Positions 1-9,157 of a stretch of 20,989 nt of DNA are shown here, in pieces; the first letter of the stretch is position 1; each line of letters opens with the position of its first letter. Below the pieces are notes generated by a model that saw only the letters and a list, made by a program, of their open reading frames with translations, did not search any database and was not told the DNA's origin. Source of the stretch: Physocladia obscura. Taxonomy: Eukaryota > Chytridiomycota > Chytridiomycetes > Chytridiales > Chytriomycetaceae. The DNA lies in the NCBI GenBank assembly GCA_027596945.1, contig JADGJH010000326.1:1-20989 (forward strand), in the 5' to 3' direction. A program made the position numbers and the translations under genes.

Positions 1-3000
1 ACCTCTTGCTGTTCAATCATACTTTCAATCAATTTGTTATGGAACGGCATATTTGCCATTGATAGATATCCTTGTTGTGCAGCAACAGCCGCATCTCCCC
101 CAACACTTTCAGCTGTTCGAATTAGTGTTGGTGCAAACACAATTGCAAGGTTAGATTCTTCCATTTTATTAACATCGCTTTTTTCCGCGATCCTAAAAAT
201 TAAAAAATAAAACAAAATAAACTAAACTCCTAATTACTCACTTTCGTAAATGTTGAATCAAATATGACAATACAGTGTAGTTATTTTGCGGGAGACTTTG
301 AATCAAGGTTTTTAATTCAATTAGTCGTTCATTGTAGTCTGGAACCTCTGTTTGAAAAAAATCATAAATAAAAGGGTAAAAATAAACTTCCCAAACTTAC
401 TAGACGAAGCAATAAATTGGTCATAGAATTCGTATGGTATTAACGGATTTTGAAGTTCTCGAAAATACGCTGTATAATGTTGTTAGAAATAAAATATTGC
501 CATCAAAGTTAAATCAAGCACTTTTTTTTTAAAAATTTATTTATTACATTTTAACAGCCCCGTTACAACATTAATGTCGATCTCAGCAATAAGGTCAACA
601 GCTTCGCCTACAAAGAAACACATAAATGTCTTAACAAACATAATGCTAAAAATTTATAAAATACCATTATTAAATGCATTCTTCAGCTTCGTCACAGTTG
701 CAGAATTCCCAGAAAGTCGATATATTCCTTGAACGTCGATTCCATCGCGTGCTTCGACTGCGCCGATACATTGCTCAACTACAAGCGGTATCTTACGGTT
801 CTCGAATTCTAGTTGCGCATCCAGTACACCTCCGAATGGCCGTTCAGGCTTGAGAACTGGGAAGAAAATATAATTAAATTTGAAAACTAAATTAAAACAA
901 ATACCGTCGGATTTAACTGCAGGAGCACTAGTCTGATTGTTTATTCACGCGTTTTTAGATACATACATATATATATTTAAATTATTGTTGGGAAACCATT
1001 TTAACATAAAAAAAGATCACTCAACCTTCTTCCCAAAGAACGAAAACTTCATCCCCGAACTCCCGCCATCACTTTGTCGATCTTTGCTACCTCCGCTACC
1101 AGCGCCGCCACTGAAAACATTGATGGATCGTCGCGTCGATGAAGTCGCAGTCGCAGTCACGGTAACCGATGTGGCTGCTGCCGTCGCCGCCGCCAAATTA
1201 CCACCACCGCCATTACCACCGCTTGAGCTGGTTGATTTCGGCATTCCATCCATTCGCAGTTTATCGTTGTTGGCGACTGCAGGAGGCGAAATTGTCAATG
1301 GAATCGGGTCGCTGATTGTGATGGATGACGGTAACGGTGGCCTTGCTTTCATAAATATTCGTAAAATTACAGCTTCGCACTACAATATCGAAATATAAAA
1401 TAAATGAATAAAATAAAAATTTTAGATAAAAAAAAAAGTATATATTCAAACCTCAGCAACGGTATGCCGTTCCTTCGAGCATTCTTTAATACTATCCATC
1501 CACGACAGAGACGCAGAGTCTGTATCTGTCATAAAAATTCGTTGTACTCCCCTACTCGTTGTATATATGAATGCATGCTTTTTCGATGTATAGTCTTTTC
1601 CTGCCACCTCTACAAGCCCGTTGTCCAAATTAATTGCGTCGAATGGTGCTTGCGATTTCTTTTTACGAAAATTAAAAACTAAAAATTATTATGGTCTTAT
1701 AAAAATACCTTTCCTCTTCCAGAAATAGCACCGCCGCTGTTATCCTTAAACAAAAACAAAACACCAACACAAAGCACGCCATAGCATACTTTCCAACTGC
1801 TCGAAAGCATACTATGCTTTCCATCACCCTTGGTAGAAACTTTGATTTTGATGGCACCTTCTTTCATAACCATGTCCGCGGGAATTTGGTCAAATCGCGT
1901 CAAATCAAGATCAAGACTGACAGTCACAACAGCAGCGCCAGTGACAGCGGCGTTAGATGCCGTGGTGCCGTCGCGATGGTACTGAAGTTCTGGAAATATA
2001 GCAGCCGTTGAGTGTGCATCGGAAAGCGGGACATCGTTGATCTCATCGTCGCTTGTGGAGAAGTTTGGTGCAGTGCTGCTTCTGGCAAGGTGGTGGTGAG
2101 TGCCGCCAATTGACTGCGTAGCTGCAATACCAGCGATTGCGGGATTCGAAAAAGTATTTGTTGTCGACTGAATATTGTTGTTGTCTCGGCTGCTGGTTGC
2201 GAGTTGCGATGAGATAGTGGTGGCGGCTACAAATGAAGGTGCGTCCCAAGATGTTTGGTTCGTCGACTTATTCCAATAATAAACATCTCCATGTTCGTCG
2301 CGCATTGTTTTCCATTCGCTGCCACCAATAGAAGATAAAGAACCCTTTTTTTACTCGATGAGAGAGAGGTGATTTTTTTATTACAAGTTTTTTTTCCTTC
2401 TCACTTTGCTCGATACAAAGGCACATCGCTTCTCTTTTTCTTTCACGCTTCAGTAGTTTTTTTTTTGCTGTTCACTCGCACATCCACATATATTTCTTTC
2501 TCACTTCACTTTTCTCAATTCGTTCAGTATTATTCCTAATTTCGCTTGATAAAGACAACTTACCAAAATGGGAGATGTATAATTCAAATCAACTGGCAAA
2601 TTAGAATCCAAATGTATAGGATGAGTATTCAAATGTCCAGCAACATCAACTTGATCTTCATTGCCACCGTCGTCATCGTCATTGTCAAAACGAAACTTAA
2701 GTACTGGACTGGGTGCGGGCAAGTCGTTGATGTTATTTTCGTCCAGAATTTCATCGTTGAAAGGATCCGAATTTGTGCGAGATGGCGGTGATGGTAGAGA
2801 TGTGGCGGCTGTTACTGGAGCCGGTTCTATTTCGGATTGGTTTGATTGAAAGGAATCGAAACCCGTGGAAGTAGGAGATTGAATGGAGGCCAAAAGATCG
2901 GCAGCGAGTTTCTTAATGAATTGCGATGATTATTCAGTGGATTCATTAGCAAAATGATTTTTAGTACCTCTGCTTCAGCAGCAACTGTAGTAGGCAGATT

Positions 3001-3588
3001 GGTCGTATCAGCGAAAAAGAAGTGAGAAAAAGGAAAAAATTAGTCTGAGTGGGAGTAAAGAGAGTACATTGGGAGATGATTGTGCGGACCAACGGATTTG
3101 CGCGAAGGTGGTGGCAGGGGAGCTTGGCGGCGCGTAGACGAAGGATTAACAGTTGCTGACGACGCGAAGCTTGCGCGGGTGCTGCTGGGTTGCGAAGTTG
3201 TAGGATCGCGTAGACGGATGGGAGGGAGATCGGCAGTCGATACTTGGGAATCAGCGGTGGTTTGGTGGTTAGACGGTATTGAAGCAGCAGTTGGCGTTGC
3301 TGGCGATTTCTGGTTGAAAAGAACAACGCGGTTTGCAGGAAAGAAGCCGATTCGGGTGGCGTCTTTCGAAGTCGCGCCTTCGTACCAGTCGTCGTTACAT
3401 AGCTCGAGTACGGTAATGAAGTCGCCGGCAGCAAACGACAGTTCGTTGTCCTCCATAGCCTCATAGTCCCAGAGAGCGCGCGCTGTTAGTCCTGCTGCTT
3501 TTGTTCCTGTTCCTGCCTCTGCGCCTGATCCAGCTGCTGTTCCTGGTGCTGTTCCTGGTGCTGTTCCTGTTTCTGTGGGCGCACTCAT
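1..3588 (-). CDS. SH3-WW-PH-RhoGAP Rho GTPase-activating protein, 3' end beyond window
   Basis: Predicted to stimulate GTP hydrolysis by a Rho-family GTPase at membranes or the actin cortex. Exons in transcript order: 3588-3090, 2984-2968, 2911-2564, 2344-1709, 1658-1452, 1379-1026, 932-905, 856-665, 607-548, 469-401, 347-242, 192 to edge; all junctions keep frame, about 902 residues visible. An SH3 domain lies at residues 33-91 (ALWDYEA, DDWYEG). A WW domain follows near 298-326 (WKTMRDEHGDVYYWN, then TSW and P). A PH domain spans about 444-569. RhoGAP starts near 700, with the arginine finger in GIYRLSGNS and later NKMEESNLAIVFAPTLIR. The order matches animal ARHGAP9/12/15/27. The N-terminus has APGT repeats and the linkers are Ser/Thr/Pro-rich. 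The exon 1 donor (weak GTCCGC) and the 219-nt third intron are the least certain points. Bases 1-2 read GT on the minus strand, so the last exon may end there. Confidence 0.9.
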
Positions 3589-3611
3589 TATTTACCAAGA
3601 TTTCAAAGTCA
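3589..3611. promoter_or_regulatory. Very short divergent intergenic region between RhoGAP and TAF8 start codons
   Basis: Only 23 bp separate the two predicted start codons. No TATA-like element is visible. Any bidirectional promoter must overlap the 5' coding regions of one or both genes. This is inferred from gene layout, not from a recognised motif. Confidence 0.4.
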
Positions 3612-4527
3612 ATGATTGACGACGGAATGTTCCGTCTGCTGGCGGCGCAGGTTGCCGCGGAAGCCGGGTTTGGCGCAGTCACGGGCGACGCGCTGCACCT
3701 TCTTGCAGCGCTAGCCGAGGCTCACGCGCGGCGCCTTGCCAAAGCCGCCGTCGACCACGCCGCACTCAAGGCCCGCACCGCTGTGACATTGGCTGACCTG
3801 GACGCCGCCCTCTCCTCGGCATCCTCCCGTTCAGCCACCCAGCTCTCCACCGAGCAACGACAACAGACATCTACCCAGCAACAAACTATAATATCCACTG
3901 CCGCGGCTGCACCAGACAACACCGTCAATGCCACACTGTCTCCATCCGAATCCCTCGTCGCGTATGCCCTGCGCCAGCGTACACCCCGGACACCCATCGC
4001 TCGCAAACTCGCCCGCATCACTCGTGATCGCAATATCTCATCCACCAAGCCAAACAACAACAACTCATCGTCCTTTCTCCTCTTTTCACACAAGGAATTC
4101 CTGCTGCATCCACCGCCGTCAGACTCCAGTGCTCTGCCTCCAGACGCCTTCCTGCCCAAATACCCAAGCGTCCACACGTACAAAAGAGGCGAGGTGCGAT
4201 TAGATTGAACCAGATACTAATTCCTCCGTCGCCAACTAACTTTCTCAATAGATCTCCGGTCAACGCGAATCTGATATCGCGAAGCTACGCGAAATTAAAG
4301 CTCTCCGTGCTCGTCAAGTCGATGCAAATCTACGAAGACTTCTTCTTGCACGTGAACATCTTGTCCAAGATGATAACGATAACGACTCTGCTCAAACTCA
4401 TGCTGTTCCAGAATCAGCTGCTGTCCTTATTCATTCAACTGCGAACAATGATTTGTTTGTTGGTGGTGCGACTAGCGGTGTTGGCCAAATGCTTGGTTCG
4501 GTTAATTATCAACTTCAGCGGAAATGA
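3612..4527 (+). CDS. TAF8: TFIID subunit TAF8, histone-fold protein
   Basis: Exons 3612-4193 and 4252-4527, joined across a 58-nt GT...AG intron in phase 0, give 285 residues. Residues 1-70 form an Ala-rich histone fold (MFRLLAAQVAAEAGF, then ALHLLAALAEAHARRLAKAA and TLADLDAAL), the type that pairs with TAF10 in TFIID. Residues 174-194 carry the TAF8 C-terminal signature (ALPPDAFLPKYPSVHTYKRG), and exon 2 continues with the expected charged helix (ESDIAKLREIKALRARQ). The histone fold plus the HTYKR region identifies TAF8 rather than TAF3 or SPT7. An upstream ATG at 3501 is in frame but would add a Leu/Phe-rich extension that is antisense to the divergent gene, so 3612 is preferred; 3627 is possible. 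Exon 1 is visibly more GC-rich than its surroundings. Transcription probably starts from a promoter shared with the RhoGAP gene. Confidence 0.9.
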
Positions 4528-4974
4528 AAGCAAAAGTAACAAAATAGTGAAAAATAGTGAGAAAAGCCTCTAAATAAAAGATTAAAAAATTTGCAATCTA
4601 AGATGAAGCAAACAATGTTGAAAATAATTAAATAGAAGGGCAAAATTATAATTTCACCTGCCACAACTCGTTGAATGCATTTGAGAAAATTGAAATTCTA
4701 AGTATGTGACACAAAAAAAAGAAAAAAAGAGAAAAAGACAAAAAAAAGAAAACAAAAAAACAGATGCAAATAAATTTTTCAACAGATTTTCATCAATGCG
4801 TCTGCTTACAATTGAAAGTCTCTACAAAAATTGTGACTATTCGAAGAAAAAAAAAGGATGTGTTAGCTGGTTAAAAATTAAAAGCCAACGAAAACATTGT
4901 GAAAAGCAGTTTGAAACTGTGCAATTTTTAATAAAAAAGAAACCTATTGGTGGTGTCAGCAGAACTCAAAACTT
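4528..4974. other. Intergenic, A-rich, no convincing gene
   Basis: This is the region downstream of TAF8. It contains an A-rich purine run (about 4711-4760) and a Lys-rich plus-strand open frame without an ATG start, which I do not accept as a gene. AATAAA-like words just after the TAF8 stop (for example near 4573) may serve polyadenylation. Nothing else is recognisable. Confidence 0.5.
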
Positions 4975-5876
4975 CTAAAAACCTATATATTTGAAAGCTC
5001 CAAGATTTGATTCACGATTGTGGAAAGTTCTTTTGAAATTAGAAGTTACTGCAATAATTACGAAAATCACAGTAATATTATTATTATTATTATTAATTAC
5101 CATATGCATTAGAGTCAGACGAGCTGATTCCAAACCAGTACAAGATATGGTCATTGTAAATACTATGCTTTGGGGCAGTGCAGTTTCAAATATTTGCTTG
5201 AAAATCAGCGTTGCAATTCCGAAAATCCAAATACTTTCGGACTAAAATTCAAAATAAAATATTTTCAACTGAAAGAAATTTTATCAAAGAAATGAGATTG
5301 CCAGTTTTGAGAATGACATTTTTTTAGTTCCTTTTTTTTTCTTTTCATATTTCTTCTCCTTTTTCACTACCACATTTCCTTCAACCGCCGCTGCAGCAGC
5401 TTGATTTTCCACAGCCATACTCTTCAATGTCCCTGCATCTCCTCCAATTTCAGTCTACTAGCATCCTCGTCCTCCTTCGCAACCCTTTCCCAATCCACTT
5501 CTCTCCCAATCTGGTCCTGTCAACTCACATTCATCGCCATCTCATCCCTTTATTGTTATAGACGCATCCGATACTCCCAGTTTGTTAACTGCTTCACCAC
5601 TGGTTCTTTGGTAAGTTTGATCTTGCTTGCGGTGGCGACACGCACGATTTTCTCGATCTTGGTCTGTTAAAACGTTGCCTCACATATATTTGCTATTGTT
5701 ATCACTGTTGTTGGCGGTAGGATTGTTTTTGAAACCGATACGAGGATTGTTTTTCCGCTTACTATTACACCAATTGGGTATAATAGACAGAGTTTGGATG
5801 AATGCTTGCACACCCACCTACGCCTCATATCCATACCACCATTGTCTTCTATTTTGTCACTAGATGCTGCTGTCAT
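4975..5876 (-). other. Coding-like stretches on the minus strand; possible multi-exon gene or decayed gene of unknown function
   Basis: Several minus-strand open stretches follow one another but no clean model was found. An ATG at 5876 begins MTAASSDKIEDNGGMDMRR, with possible donors at 5813 or nearby. About 5758-5684 reads KNNPRIGFKNNPTANNSD. 5663-5556 reads KIEKIVRVATASKIKLTKEP followed by VVKQLTNWEY, behind a good TTTTAACAG acceptor. 5516-5424 reads DWERVAKEDEDASRLKLEEM. 5454-5284 reads SMAVENQAAAAAVEGNVV and then a Lys-rich tract. 5241-4975 starts after GAATTTTAG and contains two hydrophobic segments around a run of Asn codons (ATT repeat). Frames change between stretches without obvious matching splice sites, so it may be a real gene with introns I mis-placed, or a pseudogene. 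I recognise no family. Confidence 0.35.
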
Positions 5877-6024
5877 GATTGGATCGGCGTATTAAAATCC
5901 GCAAGACAAGTTGAAAAACAGCCCAGAACAGTTATAGATTCACGAAAATTATATTTTCATAGCTGCGGCAATAGTGACAACAGGTTTATTCTTGTTATAG
6001 TACCCGTAAACTAATGTCTATTAT
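5877..6024. other. Intergenic, nothing recognised
   Basis: AT-rich sequence upstream of the possible minus-strand start at 5876. It holds no open frame of note and no recognised motif. It ends at the direct-repeat region. Confidence 0.4.
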
Positions 6025-6141
6025 CTATTATTTGTGAGCAGAATGCTGTTTATTAAAGATGCAACTCAAATAAAGTAAATAAAGAGATGTAGTATAAGGT
6101 ACCTATTATTTGTGAGCAGAATGCTATTCACAAATAATAGG
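6025..6141. repeat. 23-bp direct repeat with 14-bp fold-back
   Basis: The word beginning CTATTATTTGTGAGCAG and ending GAATGCT (23 bp) occurs perfectly at 6025-6047 and 6103-6125. The second copy is extended into an inverted repeat: CCTATTATTTGTGA at 6102-6115 is the exact reverse complement of 6128-6141, with a 12-nt loop. This looks like the end of a small non-autonomous element or solo fold-back repeat. No transposase or target-site duplication is visible, so the class is unknown. Confidence 0.6.
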
Positions 6142-6345
6142 ATATAATTTTCTCTTGTGGCAGAACAAGCCAAGGAGATCTCCAAAATTTCTGGAGAAAG
6201 GCCGAGTTGGCTTTCTCCACTTCACTGACTGTTTTCGGTGACCCGGCGCTGTTTGCCATGGATTCCAAGAAGTCCACGGTACCATTATCATTGAAGGCCA
6301 TGGAGATTCTAGTTTCCAACCATAATTTGACAAAACTATTCAACG
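6128..6345 (-). other. Short relatively GC-rich coding-like open frame abutting the fold-back repeat
   Basis: The minus-strand frame from about 6343 to 6128 encodes about 71 residues, including FVKLWLETRISMAFNDNG and KTVSEVEKANSAFLQKFW. Its base composition is richer in G+C than the flanks. Its stop codon (TGA) lies inside the right arm of the inverted repeat. It could be a captured gene fragment carried by a mobile element, an exon of an undetected gene, or chance. No family is recognised. Confidence 0.3.
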
Positions 6346-6651
6346 GCGAATTTTACTGAAACTGCCACTCCAGATGTTCTAAAGCTATTAATTTTTTCCG
6401 CGAGATTAATTGCCGATACAATATCATCAAATTTGGAAACTCAAAATCAGAGCCAGTATTTAATCATTGATTCTCCAGTATTCTCTGCTATGGTGTTAAT
6501 TGAGTGGTTTCCTAAATCTAGATTCGCCAAATGTTATGGTTTTGCAGTGTTTTTTAAGATTTATATATTTGTATACAACTTCGGAATACAGAACACGTCG
6601 AAGTCGATTCGCACCCGAGATGTCCATATGCCTTTCTTTGGCTTATATTAG
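6331..6651 (+). other. Open frame of 106 codons, possible exon or chance
   Basis: The plus frame is open from a stop at 6328-6330 to TAG at 6649-6651 and reads ATPDVLKLLIFSARLIADTI and then YLIIDSPVFSAMVLIEW. It lacks an early ATG (the first is internal) and has no recognised domain. In DNA this AT-rich a single open frame of this length can arise by chance. It is listed because no other feature explains the stretch. Confidence 0.2.
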
Positions 6652-7252
6652 CTGACTAGATCCAAGTAAAAACACTACATATAAAGATGGCACAAACCCT
6701 AAAAGGTAAAAATCAAATGGTTAAACTGGTTTTAAAAAAGCGTTGGATTTTTGTAATAGCCTTTGGGATGTCCGAAAATCTATTTTGTACCCTACTTTTA
6801 TGCCGCGATATCTGAATCAATCCATTTAAGAAAGATTATTACTGGTGCATCAAACGTGGATTGCGGCTGATGAAAATTTGAATTATATGCCGCAGTAGCT
6901 GTTAACAGCAGTATTGATGACGCTTGCACTATTTTCTCAGTACACTTGATTTCAGTTTATTTGCATCTGTTTCCTTCGTGCTGTCAACCTCCTTCATTGT
7001 GGTTCGTTATTTACTGGACGACCTGATAAATTTTTGGCATTATCATTTTCCGATTCCGGTTCCGTTTTATGATTTCCGAATTGATAGAATGGCTTCGCAT
7101 TTGTACAAAGCCATGTAATCAGTGATTAATAGTCCCACATAGTGCATAATTGTTAAAAGAGAATCGCAGTGTTGAGTCTTATCGTTATCAAACAGAATGA
7201 CAATGGGAAATTTTTCTTTCAAGGACTCTTCTTTTTTCAGAATAAATCTGGC
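6652..7252. other. Intergenic and 5' region of the NADH dehydrogenase gene
   Basis: No confident gene. A 42-codon plus-strand frame starts at ATG 6687 (stop 6813-6815) in a good context (AAAGATGG) but has no known features. A minus-strand stretch of about 35 codons (about 6908-6798) looks mildly coding. The last 100 bp before 7253 should contain the promoter and 5' UTR of the following gene, but no motif was identified. Confidence 0.3.
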
Positions 7253-8988
7253 ATGTTCACAGCGAAACATCTTTTCCGAGGAGCCAGTAGTGGCTCCGCG
7301 TTTCGTACTGCGCCAATCAGATTCAAAAAGTCTTTTGCAACTGCCACATCAGTTGCGCCCAAACAGCCACGCTTCAAATGGACAAAACGTATCTTGACAG
7401 GTGTGTCTGGCTCTACTAATATTTTCCACAAAAATTGACCTGGCACTCGGCGATAAACAGGTGTAACCGTTACAGGCGTTGCTATTTTGGCCGTTGCTAT
7501 TTATGAGACGCGCCATCCATTGCCACAGTTTGAATGGGATCACTCAAAGGAAACTATCGCTATTCTTGGAACTGGCTGGTTGGTATTAATAATCCATGTG
7601 TAATTTCCCAACCAAAAAAATATATAGCAATTTCTGAATTTAATTTCTTGCAGGGGAAGCACGTCGTTACTGAAAGATATTGACACAGAAAACTACAATG
7701 TTGTCTTAGTTTCGCCGCGTGCTTACTTCCTCTTCACTCCACTCCTACCTTCGTCGACAGTTGGCACTGTCGAACTCCGAAGTATCATGCAACCAATTCG
7801 CTTCATCACGCGCTTTAAGAACCGAGAAGTCTTGTTTATCGAGGGTTCATGCACAGATATTGATCCTGAAAAGAAACTTATCACTGTCGAAGATTCGTCA
7901 GAAATCAAGGGTGAAGTTTCGAAACAGCAAATCAAATATGACTACCTTGTTGTTGGGGTTGGAGCTGAAAATGCAACATTCAACATTCCTGGAGTCAGAG
8001 AATTCGCGTGTTTTTTGAAAGAATCTTGGGATGCTAGAAAAATTAGGTCGCAGCTCCTGGATAGCCTGGAATCTGCAGCTTTCCCTGGACAACCAGAAGA
8101 AGAAATCCAAAGACTCTTACACATGGGTAAATTTTTTTCATATACATATATGTGGAATTTTTATTTTTATCTATCATTTCAGTTGTCGTTGGCGGCGGAC
8201 CCACAGGTATCGAATACGCCGCCGGATTACATGATTTTCTTGAAGAAGACGTAAAAATATGGTATCCTGAAATAGCCGGAAAATTTCGTATCACACTAGT
8301 CGAAGCAACACCCCATGTCCTTCCTGCATTCTCAAAAGACCTCATTGAATATACGGAAAAAACATTTGCCGAAAATAAAGTCACGATTCTCAACAACACA
8401 GCCGTCAAGAAAGTTAATCAAAAAGATATTGTCGTCTTGAACAAAGACAAGGAACTTGAAAGTATTCCGTACGGGCTTCTCGTTTGGGCGACTGGAAACA
8501 CCGCGCGGCCGCTTGTTGCTGCTTTGATGACGAAATTGGGGCTCGCTGCACAGGCGCAAAGACGTGGCCTTACTGTCGACGAGCACTTAATTGTTGCTGG
8601 CTCCGATAACTCAATTTACGCGCTTGGTGATGCTAGTGCTACTAAGTGGGCGCCTACTGGTCAAGTTGCTTCGCGACAAGGGTCTTATCTTGCAGAACAC
8701 TTCAAAAATCTCTATGAACTGAAAAAAAAGGCACCGAATTCTGACTCCAAAGTTTTGCTTAGCCAAGTTGACCCGTTTGTCTACAATCACAGAGGATCTT
8801 TGGCGTATGTTGGAGGCGACAAGGCTATTGCTGAATTGCCTGGAAACATTCACCTAAGCGGTGCTGCCACTTACTTCTTCTGGAAAAGCGCTTACCTTAG
8901 CAACCTATTCTCGCTGAGGAATAGAATTTTGGTTGGCTTTGATTGGGTCAAATGCAAAATGTTTGGAAGAGACATCGGAAGGGAATAA
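7253..8988 (+). CDS. NDE1: Rotenone-insensitive NADH:ubiquinone oxidoreductase, external type (NDH-2), mitochondrial
   Basis: This flavoenzyme passes electrons from NADH to ubiquinone without pumping protons, at the mitochondrial inner membrane. Exons 7253-7400, 7461-7578, 7654-8126 and 8183-8988 join in frame (introns 60, 75 and 56 nt) to give 514 residues. The N-terminus is basic and Ser/Ala-rich (MFTAKHLFRGASSGSAFRTA), a typical mitochondrial presequence, followed by a membrane segment near 47-64 (VTVTGVAILAVAIYE). That arrangement suggests an enzyme facing the intermembrane space. The first dinucleotide-binding motif is ILGTGWGSTSLL (about 84-95) and the second is VVVGGGPTGIEYA near 247. 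IYALGDAS and the C-terminal NRILVGFDWVKCKMFGRD block are family hallmarks. No EF-hand insertion is present. It converges with GET3 downstream. External versus internal orientation is inferred. Confidence 0.95.
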
Positions 8989-9157
8989 TTGATGGAAGGG
9001 GAAAATTTTTTCGCATTTTTATCAATATTGCAATTTAATTCATTTCGTATGTTATTAAAAAAGCATTCATTGCTAGATTTATTGATTTGATAAAAATAAT
9101 CAAAAAATTAAAATACCCAGCGGCTCATTCATAACATACGAGGCAAACTTTTTTTTT
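8989..9157. other. Short intergenic region between convergent genes
   Basis: This is a 169-bp AT-rich gap between the stop codons of the NADH dehydrogenase gene (plus) and GET3 (minus). It should contain both 3' UTRs. No other feature was seen. Confidence 0.5.

Noticed and set aside
3501..3611. In-frame upstream ATG at 3501 extending TAF8 with a Leu/Phe-rich segment that looks like a signal anchor
   Set aside because: It is the antisense of the APGT-repeat coding region of the RhoGAP gene; the histone fold starts cleanly at 3612.
4706..4978. Lys-rich plus-strand frame with CDYSKKKKGCVSWLK, vaguely like a FLYWCH zinc finger
   Set aside because: No ATG at the start, strong A-run bias, and the Cys/His spacing is not convincing.
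5590..5680. Plus-strand reading FDLACGGDTHDFLDLG, resembling a lipid-kinase GGDG motif
   Set aside because: It is antisense to a better minus-strand coding stretch and is isolated, with stops on both sides.
6687..6815. 42-codon plus-strand open frame in good start context
   Set aside because: Too short and without any recognisable feature to be called as a gene; mentioned in the intergenic entry only.
4757..6974. Shared 17-bp word AAACAGATGCAAATAAA at about 4757 (plus) and about 6958 (minus)
   Set aside because: One match of this length is not surprising in AT-rich sequence, and the flanks do not align.
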